The position numbers and the translations under genes were made by a program. Under the pieces are notes generated by a model. The model made no database searches, was not told the DNA's origin, and worked only from the letters and a program-made list of their open reading frames with translations. Shown one piece after another: positions 27,881 through 38,000 of a DNA stretch of 64,000 nucleotides (its first letter is position 1; each line of letters begins with the position of its first letter). Origin of the DNA: Flaviramulus sp. BrNp1-15 (GTDB lineage Bacteria > Bacteroidota > Bacteroidia > Flavobacteriales > Flavobacteriaceae); NCBI RefSeq assembly GCF_022259695.1, contig NZ_CP092099.1, positions 604,471 to 668,470 on the forward strand, given 5' to 3'.

Positions 27881-27915
27881 AAAATGCATTTTATCGCATA
27901 AAAATGCATTTTATC
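27881..27915. promoter_or_regulatory. Tandem palindromic operator-like repeat
   Basis: The 15-mer AAAATGCATTTTATC occurs at 27881-27895 and again at 27901-27915, exactly 20 bp apart. Each contains the perfect 12-bp palindrome AAAATGCATTTT. Two palindromes on the same face of the helix are what a cooperatively binding dimeric regulator would use. They lie about 415-450 bases upstream of the giant gene. The binding protein is unknown. Confidence 0.5.
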
Positions 27916-28180
27916 CGATTTTTATTTTGTTTTATCGATTTTTTGAGCTAATATTGGAGCTGTTTTAAACAAATAATAATTAAAGAAAAGTAAATTATTT
28001 AATTTAAATCAGAAATGTAATTTATCTGTTTTTTTAAGTGCTTTATTTTTTTTGTGAGTATTTGGTGGCTTTTTTTAATGACTTTGTCGAAAAAAAACAG
28101 CTCTTATTAATAATAAGTTATAATATTGTACACATTTGATTTCAAAGAACATACAATGCCTTTGTAATTAATAATCAAAC

Positions 28181-28299
28181 TTCCCTCAAAGTTTTTATTA
28201 ATCCATTTTACAAAAATTTAAGTTATTTACTTAAAAGCGTTAAAAGTCAAACACATAAATAAATTTATATGTGACTTTTTAGTTTTTAATGTGTCTAAA
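28181..28299 (+). promoter_or_regulatory. Conserved upstream blocks shared by the two giant genes (copy 1)
   Basis: Block A (28181-28225, 45 nt starting TTCCCTCAAAGTTTTTATTA) matches 34936-34980 with 2 differences. Block B (28271-28299, 29 nt starting GTGACTTTTT and ending AATGTGTCTAAA) matches 35032-35060 with 2 differences. They end 104 and 30 bases before the start codon, and nearly the same distances apply in copy 2. The DNA between the blocks is not conserved, so the blocks themselves are probably functional (transcription factor or leader RNA sites). Confidence 0.5.
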
Positions 28300-28328
28300 T
28301 TTTGAAGTTAACCTACATAATTTTGTAA

Positions 28329-31300
28329 ATGGTAAAAAAATTACTCTCACCTAGTAAAATAATAGTATTATTTATTTTGCTAATTTCATTTGTAAATACT
28401 GGTTATTCGCAAACAGAAATTGCGAAGCAACGATTCCATAATGGTAATCCATCTTATCAAGTAACAGTTGCTGATAAAGATGGAGTTTGGGCACCACCAA
28501 GTCAAACCATTACCACTCATGCAGGTACAGACAACTGGGATTATACAGTAACAACATCAGAAGGTATAATAAGAATTGTGAATGATGATATTACTGATCC
28601 TGCCTCAGACGATTATAGTTTAGAACTTAAGAATTATTGGGATGATGCTCCATCTGTAGAATTTGCAGATATAGATATTTCTAATTATGTTAACGTAAAC
28701 TTTTCAATAGCTTTTCAATCTTTAGGTCATCCAGATCAAAATGAAAATCTGTATTTAGATTACTCTTATTTTGATGGAGGAACTTGGGTAGATAATACAG
28801 TTGTTTTGATTGAAGGTTTAAATGCTATTGACTTAGGTTTTATGAAAATAGAACCAGATATTAGGTTATTCAATGTTTCTCTACCAGATCCTAATCCTTA
28901 TGTGGTATCTGTACCAGATTCAGCTACGGCATTTAGAGCAACCATTAGGTCAGAATTTTTAAATGGAGCCAATGGTAACGACAATTACTATATTGATGAT
29001 GTAATATTAAGCGGAGATGCTACAACAACTGCACCTGTTGCAAATTGTCAAGGTGATTTTGCAATAGAGCTAGATGCTTTTGGTAATACATCTATAACTG
29101 TTGCAGATATAGATAATGGTTCAAGTGTTACAGTGGGTACTATGTCTTTATCAATAGATAAGTCAGAATTCACATGTGATGATTTAGGGCCAAATGTAAT
29201 AACATTAACCGTAAGCGATGGAATACAAGAAAGAACATGTACTACTATTGTAACAGTTAATAACTATTCTGGACCAATGATTGCTCCACCGGTTAATGAT
29301 GTAACAGCATTTTGTTCTTATAGTGCTCCTACACCACAAGATTTATCTTATCAATGTAGAATTATAACACCTACAACAACAGATCAAACAACATTTACAA
29401 CATCTGGGAATTATTCAATTTCTTGGGTGTATTACGATTCTGTTACAGGAAATAGTGTTACTGAAGTTCAAAATATTAACTTAACTTCTTTATCTGCGCC
29501 CACAAATATTACAGTTAGTAATATTGGAGCGAGTACAGCAACTATAAGTTGGGATGAATTGTTTGGTGCAGAATCTTACGAAATAAGATATAAAAAATCT
29601 TCTGTAACAAACTGGGAAACAGTTTCTTCTGAAACTAATGAAGTAGTGCTTGTTGGTCTACAACAAGTAACACAGTACGATTTTCAAGTAACAGGTATTT
29701 GTGATGGTAATACGTCGTATTCACCTGTAGATAATTTTACAACAGTATTAAATGATTATTGCGACCCAACTAATTTTGATACACATCCAGATAGATACAT
29801 TAGTAGAATTCGCTTTGGAACATTAACTCAAAATATTGATAACTCGTCAGGGTTTAATAATGGATATGGAGATTATACTAGTGAAATAGCCGATTTATAC
29901 AAAGACAATAACTATACTTTACAAATAAACGTTCAAAAAAGAAATAATGATTGGATGGGTTATAGAGTATGGATAGATTTTAATGGTGATGGCGATTTTG
30001 AAGATGCAGGTGAAGAAGTTTGGGATAACAATGGAAATAATTCCAACCAATTCTATTTTAATCCTTCAATTTACATACCAACTTATGCAGTTAATGGTTT
30101 TACCAAAATGCGAGTTGCCATGAGAAGAGGTGGTGCTCCAGGTGATCCTTGTAATGCTGCTGGCGATGGAAATGATTATGGTGAAATCGAAGATTATTTA
30201 TTAAACCTACAAATTGAACCAAATTCTCCACAAGAAATAGATGTAACAGGTAATGGTAACCTTATTTTAGATGATGCAGGTGTTGCTGAGTTATCTCAAG
30301 CAAACAATACCGATTATGATTCGTTTGATATTTACGAAGGTCAATTAATAAAAACTTATGTTATAACAAACAATGGTGAGAATCCTCTTGTATTAACAGG
30401 ATCTCCTTTTGTTCAACTAGCAGCAGGAAGTGACCCTGATTTTACAATATTAGCACAACCATCAACAGGTACTTTACAAATAGGAGAATCTGTTACTTTT
30501 ACAATAGCTTTTGATCCTTCTTCAATAGCAACTCCTATAAAACAAGCTACAGTAATCATCAATAATAATGATGATGATTCAGATATAGATCCTTCAGATT
30601 CTGAGCATATATTTACATTCTTAATTCAAGGAGAAGCAGTTAAAACCTTCCCAGATACAGATGGCGATGGTGTACCAGATAATATAGATGGAGATGATGA
30701 TAATGATGGATTGTTAGATTCTACCGAAGATTCTACATGTAAAGTATACTCTTATTCAACTCAGGTAGAAACTGTATTTTTAAATGAAACTTTTGGTGCA
30801 GGATACGATAGAATAACGGTTGCTGAAGCCAGTGACGGTTCTTCAACCACATATTGTTATGAAGATGGTACTGGTGCATGTGGTGGTTCTAATAACCTTA
30901 ACGACGGATCTTATACAATATATTATCAAGCTTCAAATGGAGATGGTATTAACCAAACTCCAAATGGCGATGTGTCATCTTGGGCAGATAGCGATTGGTA
31001 TGTTGGTCTAGACCATACACCAGATAGTATTGATGGAGTAGAACCAGGTAGAATGTTATTAGTTAATGCCGATTATGACCCAGGAATTTTTTATGAAGCA
31101 ACTATTAAAGGTGTAGCAACAGGAGTTGAAATCGTTTATGGGTTTTCTGTAATTAATCTAATGAGAACAGATCATCCAAATATTGTTAATAAAAAGAAAC
31201 CACAAGTAGCAATTGCAGTTTACGATCCTAATGGAACTCTTATTGCATTAGAAACCTCAGGATTAATAGAACCTACAGACCATACCAACCCTAATGGCGA

Positions 31301-34300
31301 TTGGGTAACCGTAGAGACCACCTTTACAACCACATCTTCTCAGTTTACCATTCAATTGATTAATGATCAAGATGGTGGGGATGGTAACGATTTAGCGATC
31401 GACGATATTTATGTTAAACAGATATTATGTGATCAAGATGGTGATGGTGTAGCAGATTCCATAGATTTAGATAATGATAATGATGGTATTCCCAATGTTG
31501 TAGAATTAGGTTTAGCTGATGGCGACAAAGATGCAACCTTATTTGGCGATGGTTGGGTAGATGCCAACGGTAATGGCGTTCATGATTCCTATGAGGGTGG
31601 AGTACCTATGATAGATACCGATGGCGATGGCATTCCGGATTATATAGATGCCGATTCAGACAATGACGGGATATTTGATGCCGTTGAGTATGATGGTTAT
31701 GGCGATATAGATGTCGATGGTGATGGTTTGGGCGATGGCTCAGACGCAAACAGTCTTGTGTATGATGATGAAGCCGATGGTGATGGCTTATTAGGAATCA
31801 TAGATGGTAATGATTTAGATGTAGATGATTTAGATCACGGAAGTGCAGGTTATGTAACACCAGTAGATACCGATGGCGATGGCATCCCAGATTATTTAGA
31901 GATTGATTCTAACAATGATGGTGTTTATGATATTGAGGAGACTATTTATGCAGGTTACGATGTAGATGGCGATGGTATCATAGATGGCTCAACAGATATC
32001 GATCAAGATGGTATATTAGATAGTTTTGATACAAACACGAGCGCTTTTGGATCCCCAAGAGATTTAGATGACAAGTATACTCTATATTTCGATGGTCGAA
32101 ATGATTATATATCAGAGAACGTACCAGTAATAGCAGGTTGGACAAGCAGCACATTAATGGCTTGGGTAAAGATAGCACCAGGCGCTTCAGGACAACGACG
32201 CATAGTAGGACAAGACAATTTTTATTTAACGGTAAACAATGATGGAACAGCAAGTGCTGTATCAGGCGGAACAACATTAAGTTCAACCACTACATTACCG
32301 GAAAATGTATGGGTTCATGTAGCGGCTTCGTATAACAATGCCGATGGTAACTTTGTATTATATGTTAATGGTGCAGAAGAAGCTATCGCTTCAGCAGGAA
32401 GTTTAGGATCTGGTACTACAGATTTAACTATAGGAAGAAGACCAGGGGTATCAGGAGAAGAGAATGTATTAACCAGCGAATATTTTGAAGGTGAGATAGA
32501 TGAAGTTCGCGTATTTGATGCGGGACTATCAGAAGAAGAGATTCAAAAGATGGTGTATCAGGAATTAGATGAAACAGGCAGTTTTGTAAGCGGAAAAATA
32601 ATTCCGTCAGATATATCAGCTTTAGCAGGATCAAGTTTACAGCGCTATTACAAGATGGATCGTTTTGCAGCAGATATTACAACTGAGCAAAAAGGTGTTT
32701 CAAGTGGTGCAAAACTATACAACATTAAAGATATTTATTACCAAACCGCTCCCTTGCCATATGTAACCACAGCGGACGGTAGTTGGACTACAGAGGGCAC
32801 CTGGTTACATGGCGATGTATGGGATATAGAAGATACCGCGAGCAATAAAGATTGGATCGTCGTAAAGGTATCCCATGATATCACAGCAAGTCATGATATC
32901 AAGACTGCGGGGTTACTGATAGATTCAGGACGACGCTTAACCGTACAAGGCGATCATTTAGTAGAGAACAGCTGGTACTTTGAGTTAGATGGGACCTTAG
33001 ACTTAATGGATGATTCTCAGCTGGTGCAGACTGTTACCAGTGATTTAGTAACATCAGCAGATGGAAAAGTATTAAGAAGACAAGAAGGCACCTCAAGTGC
33101 GTATTGGTATAACTATTGGTCCTCACCAGTAGGGGTACAAGCAGCCACAAGCTTATCAGATAACAACGGAACAACAAACAATGTAAACAACACCGACTTT
33201 AGTTTAAATATGCTAAAAGATGGTACAGGCACTGATATTATATTCACATCAGGATATACGGCAAACGGTAGTAACTTAAGTACCTATTGGTTGTATACCT
33301 ATATTAATGGATTGACCTATTGGGATTGGGAGCAAATAAACACATCAATAGGGTTGAATCCAGGAGTTGGATACACCCAAAAAGGCACAGGCGCAGGCGG
33401 ACCAGACCAACAGTATATATTTGAAGGTAAGCCAAATAATGGAACGATACTGATAGATGTCACCGATGTCGGTGGAGCAGGATCCGTTACTGGCGCTTCG
33501 AAGACAGAGTACCTTTTAGGAAACCCTTATGCCTCAGCACTGGATATCCATAAGTTTATAGATGACAATATAGGCGTTATAGATGGAACCATACAACTGT
33601 GGCAACAATGGAGCGGAAGTTCACATAACTTAAACGAATACAATGGTGGTTATGCACAAGTAAACAAATTAGGGTCTACCCGTGCCTATCAATTTGTAGG
33701 ATATTATGGAGCACATAATGGGTCGCAAGACGGTACGATAGTACCCTCAAGATACTTACCAGTAGGGCAAGGTTTTATTACAGAGATCGTTGCAGATGGT
33801 CAAGTAGAGTTCAATAATAGCCAACGTGTATTTATAAAAGAAGCCGATGCTGATGGGAGTTATAATAATGGTTCGACATTTTCAAAGTCAGGAAACAGTA
33901 AATCCTCAAAAGGAGAGGCTTCAAAAGCAATAGAAGAAGAGGACAGTATGCAAAAGATCCGTTTGGAGTTCAGTTCTATATCTGGACCAGAAACGAGAAG
34001 AGAGTTGTTATTAGGCTTTAGTGATTATACCACAGATGCTTTTGATTATGGTTACGATGCCAGATGTACAGAATCAAATAACAACGATTTAAACTTAAGT
34101 TTAGAAGGTGGTAACTATAACATGCAAGCGTATAGTGCGATTACCTCAGATAAGGTTGTGCCATTAAACTTTAAATCATCAGGCAATAATAGTTTTGAGA
34201 TCAAGATTACAGAATTAGAAGATGTAGATGAGCATCAAGAGATTTACTTAAGAGATAACTTAACAGGTATGTATTTTGATTTAACCCAAGATACAGGCTA

Positions 34301-34637
34301 TAGCTTCACTTCAGAACAAGGGAAGTTTAATGAAAGGTTTGAGGTTGTATTCCAAAACGAATCACAGAGTTTAAGTACCGAGGAGGTATTGGCAGGAGAT
34401 AACTTCATGTATTATCAAAACCCAAGCAAGACGTTTTATGCAAAGCAGTTAACCACGGAGGTTAAGAACTTAATGCTAATAAACATGCGAGGGCAAAGCG
34501 TATTAGAGTTAGATAATGTATCGAGAACAAGTTTAGAGAGTGGAATACGATTTGATAACATAGCTACCGGCACCTATGTGGTTTGTTTAAAGACTGAAAC
34601 TAACCAAGTCTTAACTAAAAAGATTGTTATTAATTAA
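28329..34637 (+). CDS. Giant multidomain T9SS-secreted surface protein, copy 1 (probable adhesin)
   Basis: A 2102-aa secreted protein. Order: signal peptide (1-28), beta-sandwich regions with the repeated phrase NCQGDF, fibronectin type III-like domain (about 387-475), GEVED-type domain (about 477-630, YRVWIDFNGDGDFEDAGEEVWD...GEIEDY), and ASPM/Hydin-like choice-of-anchor domain (about 634-771). Next are a thrombospondin type 3 Ca-binding run (about 774-800), a beta-sandwich (about 810-1033) and a long DxDxDG run (about 1035-1240). Then a LamG-like domain (about 1245-1410), a region with YWYNYWSSPV and GNPYASALD, a module from about 1876 (IRLEF...RRELLLGF), and a type A T9SS sorting domain (last about 85 residues, ending LTKKIVIN). 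No enzyme motif seen; surface adhesion is inferred. The 3' 2.7 kb is almost identical to the next gene. Confidence 0.85.
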   Translation: MVKKLLSPSKIIVLFILLISFVNTGYSQTEIAKQRFHNGNPSYQVTVADKDGVWAPPSQTITTHAGTDNWDYTVTTSEGIIRIVNDDITDPASDDYSLELKNYWDDAPSVEFADIDISNYVNVNFSIAFQSLGHPDQNENLYLDYSYFDGGTWVDNTVVLIEGLNAIDLGFMKIEPDIRLFNVSLPDPNPYVVSVPDSATAFRATIRSEFLNGANGNDNYYIDDVILSGDATTTAPVANCQGDFAIELDAFGNTSITVADIDNGSSVTVGTMSLSIDKSEFTCDDLGPNVITLTVSDGIQERTCTTIVTVNNYSGPMIAPPVNDVTAFCSYSAPTPQDLSYQCRIITPTTTDQTTFTTSGNYSISWVYYDSVTGNSVTEVQNINLTSLSAPTNITVSNIGASTATISWDELFGAESYEIRYKKSSVTNWETVSSETNEVVLVGLQQVTQYDFQVTGICDGNTSYSPVDNFTTVLNDYCDPTNFDTHPDRYISRIRFGTLTQNIDNSSGFNNGYGDYTSEIADLYKDNNYTLQINVQKRNNDWMGYRVWIDFNGDGDFEDAGEEVWDNNGNNSNQFYFNPSIYIPTYAVNGFTKMRVAMRRGGAPGDPCNAAGDGNDYGEIEDYLLNLQIEPNSPQEIDVTGNGNLILDDAGVAELSQANNTDYDSFDIYEGQLIKTYVITNNGENPLVLTGSPFVQLAAGSDPDFTILAQPSTGTLQIGESVTFTIAFDPSSIATPIKQATVIINNNDDDSDIDPSDSEHIFTFLIQGEAVKTFPDTDGDGVPDNIDGDDDNDGLLDSTEDSTCKVYSYSTQVETVFLNETFGAGYDRITVAEASDGSSTTYCYEDGTGACGGSNNLNDGSYTIYYQASNGDGINQTPNGDVSSWADSDWYVGLDHTPDSIDGVEPGRMLLVNADYDPGIFYEATIKGVATGVEIVYGFSVINLMRTDHPNIVNKKKPQVAIAVYDPNGTLIALETSGLIEPTDHTNPNGDWVTVETTFTTTSSQFTIQLINDQDGGDGNDLAIDDIYVKQILCDQDGDGVADSIDLDNDNDGIPNVVELGLADGDKDATLFGDGWVDANGNGVHDSYEGGVPMIDTDGDGIPDYIDADSDNDGIFDAVEYDGYGDIDVDGDGLGDGSDANSLVYDDEADGDGLLGIIDGNDLDVDDLDHGSAGYVTPVDTDGDGIPDYLEIDSNNDGVYDIEETIYAGYDVDGDGIIDGSTDIDQDGILDSFDTNTSAFGSPRDLDDKYTLYFDGRNDYISENVPVIAGWTSSTLMAWVKIAPGASGQRRIVGQDNFYLTVNNDGTASAVSGGTTLSSTTTLPENVWVHVAASYNNADGNFVLYVNGAEEAIASAGSLGSGTTDLTIGRRPGVSGEENVLTSEYFEGEIDEVRVFDAGLSEEEIQKMVYQELDETGSFVSGKIIPSDISALAGSSLQRYYKMDRFAADITTEQKGVSSGAKLYNIKDIYYQTAPLPYVTTADGSWTTEGTWLHGDVWDIEDTASNKDWIVVKVSHDITASHDIKTAGLLIDSGRRLTVQGDHLVENSWYFELDGTLDLMDDSQLVQTVTSDLVTSADGKVLRRQEGTSSAYWYNYWSSPVGVQAATSLSDNNGTTNNVNNTDFSLNMLKDGTGTDIIFTSGYTANGSNLSTYWLYTYINGLTYWDWEQINTSIGLNPGVGYTQKGTGAGGPDQQYIFEGKPNNGTILIDVTDVGGAGSVTGASKTEYLLGNPYASALDIHKFIDDNIGVIDGTIQLWQQWSGSSHNLNEYNGGYAQVNKLGSTRAYQFVGYYGAHNGSQDGTIVPSRYLPVGQGFITEIVADGQVEFNNSQRVFIKEADADGSYNNGSTFSKSGNSKSSKGEASKAIEEEDSMQKIRLEFSSISGPETRRELLLGFSDYTTDAFDYGYDARCTESNNNDLNLSLEGGNYNMQAYSAITSDKVVPLNFKSSGNNSFEIKITELEDVDEHQEIYLRDNLTGMYFDLTQDTGYSFTSEQGKFNERFEVVFQNESQSLSTEEVLAGDNFMYYQNPSKTFYAKQLTTEVKNLMLINMRGQSVLELDNVSRTSLESGIRFDNIATGTYVVCLKTETNQVLTKKIVIN

Positions 34638-34712
34638 ACCAAAAAGAATACAATACAAATCCCTTTAGAATATCTTCTAAATGATAAAGTAAAAGCCAAA
34701 ACATTTGTTTTG
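31914..34712 (+). repeat. 2.8-kb near-identical direct repeat, copy 1
   Basis: From 31914 through the stop codon into the terminator the DNA matches 38691-41489 at a constant offset of 6777 bases. I found two substitutions: 32176 (C against T, Ala to Val) and 34674 (C against T, after the stop), plus a one-base T indel in the terminator. No transposase or terminal repeats flank it. The sharp fall in similarity upstream of 31914 (about nine in ten matching, then much lower further 5') fits gene conversion or recent recombination, not a simple whole-gene duplication. Confidence 0.9.
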
Positions 34713-35090
34713 GCTTTTTTTGGGTAGAATTATAAAACATTTCCAACTTGTAGATAATCTTTTCTGTTAAAAAAAGCAAAGTATTTCATCAGTTTTTTTA
34801 TGTATTTCATGTTTTTAAAATTGTATTTAGCCGTAATTTTGATGCATTTAATCAAAAAAAATCATTTTATACTTGACCTATAGCACATTAAGTTTTATTA
34901 TTGTGATATTATTGGTAGTAAATATCCTATAATATTTCCCTCAAAGTTTTTATTAATCCATTTTACTAAAATTAAAGTTAGTACGAATATGAGAATGTAA
35001 TGTTCTCAATTTGTAATTAATCTATTAATAAGTGACTTTTTTGCTTTTAATGTGTCTAAAAGTTAATAAGTTAACTTGCAAAATTTGTAA
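34638..35090. other. 453-bp intergenic region between the two giant genes
   Basis: Holds the end of the 2.8-kb repeat and the terminator, then AT-rich non-coding DNA. Block A recurs at 34936-34980 and block B at 35032-35060 (see copy 1 at 28181). The paired palindromes found upstream of copy 1 are absent here. A short GAGAA...TTCTC hairpin at about 34991-35007 is unique to this copy. No ORF seen. Confidence 0.6.
34691..34720 (+). terminator. Terminator of giant gene 1
   Basis: AAAAGCCAAAACA and TGTTTTGGCTTTT arms with a tight loop are followed by a T-run. It is 54 bases after the stop and part of the duplicated block. The same core hairpin follows all three T9SS genes here. Confidence 0.88.
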
Positions 35091-38000
35091 ATGGAAAAAA
35101 AACTACTCTCAAAAAATAAAATAATTTTACTGCTTATTTTATTAATTTCATTTGTGAATAACAGTTTTTCTCAAGTTGAAATTGCTTCACAACGTTTTCA
35201 TAATGGTAATTCGGGATATCAATATACCGTAGCAGATAAAGATGGAGTTTGGGCACCACCAAGTCAAACAATCACAACACATGTAGGCACAGATAATTGG
35301 GATTATACAGCAACAACTTCAAATGGTATAATCAGAGTTGTAAATACAGATATTACTGATCCTGCCTCAGATTTATATTGTTTACAAATAAAAAACTATT
35401 GGAATGATAATCCAACAGTACAATTCGCAGATATAGATATTACTAATTATGTTAATGTAACATTTTCAATAGCATATCAATCGCTAGGAGATCCAGATGT
35501 CGATGAAGATTTAATTTTAGATTACTCTTATTTTGATGGTGGGTCTTGGGTTAATACAACAGTAACGTTAATTGAAGGTTCTAATGCCAATATGTTTGGT
35601 GTGCCTTTAGATACAAGAATGTTTAACGTTTCTTTTCCAGATCCTAATCCACATGTTGTAACTATTCCTGATACTGCAACAGCATTTAGAGCTACCATTA
35701 GTTCAAGTTTTGTTAATGGTAGTGATGGTACCGACAATTACTACATAGATGATGTTATATTAAGTGGAGATGCTACAACAACTGCACCAGTTGCAAATTG
35801 TCAAGGTGATTTTTCAATAGAATTAGATGCTTTTGGTAATGCTTCTATTACTACTGCTGATATAGATAATGGTTCTACAGTTTATATAGGAACAATGAGT
35901 TTGAGCATAGACAAATCCGATTTTACATGTGCAGATTTAGGATCAAATGTAATAACTCTAACAGTAGATGATGGTACGCAAACAGCAACTTGTACAACAA
36001 CGGTAACCGTAAATGGATATACTGGAGCAATGCAAACTCCAACAATTCCAGACACAACAACATTTTGTTCATACACTGCTACACCACCAGCAGATATTTC
36101 ATATCAGTGTAATATAGTTTCACCAACAACGAGTGATACTACAACATTTACAATACCTGGTAATTATTCAATTACTTGGACGTATTATGATGCTGTTAGT
36201 GGCTCTTCAGGAACCTCTGTTCAAAATATTACTTTAGATAATTTATCTGTACCTACAGGAATTACAGTTACAAATATAGGTCCAGATTCAGCAACCATAT
36301 CATGGGATGAGCAACTAGGTGTAGAGTCTTATGAGATTCAATATAAGAAAAACAATTTAATAAACTGGGATGTTGTTACTTCAACAACTAATACAATAGA
36401 TTTAACTTTATTAGATCAATTAACTTTATATGATGTAAGAGTAGCTGCAGTTTGTAGTGGTTCATCATCAGCTTTTACTACTATTGAAAATTTTACAACA
36501 ACAGGGCACGATTACTGTGTGCCAGACGTTACAAATTTCAATACAAATAACTACATAAGACGTGTGCGTTTTGGAACTTTAACACCAAGTATTGATAATA
36601 CAAGCACATATTCTAATGGTTACGATAATTACACAGCAACAGATATTGCTGATTTATATAAAAATGAGACTTATACTATTACTATTGATAGATATAGTTC
36701 TCAATCATGGCAAGAAATGGGTTATGCGGTATGGATAGATTTTAATGGAGACGGAGATTTTGAAGACGCAGGTGAAGATGTATGGCGTTATACAGATGCA
36801 AATAATACAACAAATGCAAATCAAGTAACAGGTGATATTACTATACCAACTTATGCAGTAAATGGAGAAACTGTGATGAGAGTTGCTACAAGAAGATATT
36901 GGTATCCAGACAACCCATGTGATGGTAATTTTGATGGACAACGTGGTGAAGTAGAAGATTATACTTTGAATTTACAAATACGCCCAGATGCACCTCAAGA
37001 AATTGATGTTACAGGTAATGGTAACCTTATTGTAGATGATGCAGGTGTAGGACAGTTGTCTATAGAAAATAATACTGATTTTGGTAATTATGATGTATAC
37101 GAAGTACCTTATACAAAAACCTATAGAATTACAAATAATGGAGCAGATCCTTTAACACTAACTGGGTCTCCTTTGGTTCAATTTATAAGTAATACAGGAG
37201 ATTTCACGCTTACACAACCAGCTATATCTGTTTTAGCAATAGGTGAATCTACAACTTTTACAGTGACTTTCGATCCAACTACGGTTGGTACAAAAAGTGC
37301 TACAATTAGAATTTTAAATGACGATGTAGATGCTACAGATTCTGAAGATGATTATACATTTTATATTCAAGGAGAAGCAGTTAAAACCTTCCCAGATACG
37401 GATGGAGATGGTGTGCCAGATAATATAGATGGTGATGATGATAATGATGGTCTGTTAGATTCTACTGAAGACTCTGCTTGTAAAGTATACTCTTATGCAA
37501 CTCAGGTTGAAACCGTATTTTTAAATGAAACTTTTGGTTCTGGATATGACAGAATTAACGTAGGTGAAGCTAGCGCAGGATCTACTACTACGTATTGTTA
37601 TGAAGATGGAACAGGGTCATGTAATGGTTCTAATAACCTAAATGATGGGTCTTATACAATTTATTATAGAGCTGGTAATGGAGATGGAACAAATCAAACT
37701 CCAAATGGAGAAGTAGCATCTTGGGCTGATCAATCTTGGTATACAGGTTTTGATCATACAGATGATGCAATAGATGGAGCAGAGCCAGGTAGAATGTTAT
37801 TGATTAATGCCGATTACGACCCAGGAATTTTTTATGAAGCAACTATTAATGGGGTAACACCAGGAGTTGAAGTTGTTTATGGATTTTCTGTTATTAATTT
37901 GGATAGAACTGATACACCGTGTATAGACGGTTGTCCTGGAGGTGCTAGTTGGGATGATAATCCAAGAAACAGACCAGAAGTATTAATTGCAGTTTATGAT

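Larger units (their letters stand above)
27560..28328. other. 769-bp intergenic region upstream of the first giant T9SS gene
   Basis: No convincing ORF. Very AT-rich. It holds a pair of palindromic direct repeats (27881-27915) and two blocks (28181-28225, 28271-28299) that recur upstream of the second giant gene. No terminator hairpin for radA was found near its stop. The unusual length suggests a regulated promoter region with a long leader. Confidence 0.6.

Noticed and set aside
27881-27915. Start of a CRISPR array
   Set aside because: Only two 15-bp copies with a 5-bp gap, and no cas genes nearby.
31978-32286. 102-aa antisense frame inside giant gene 1, identical copy at 38755-39063
   Set aside because: The identity only reflects the duplicated 2.8-kb DNA. 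The protein is Leu-rich low-complexity typical of antisense shadows.
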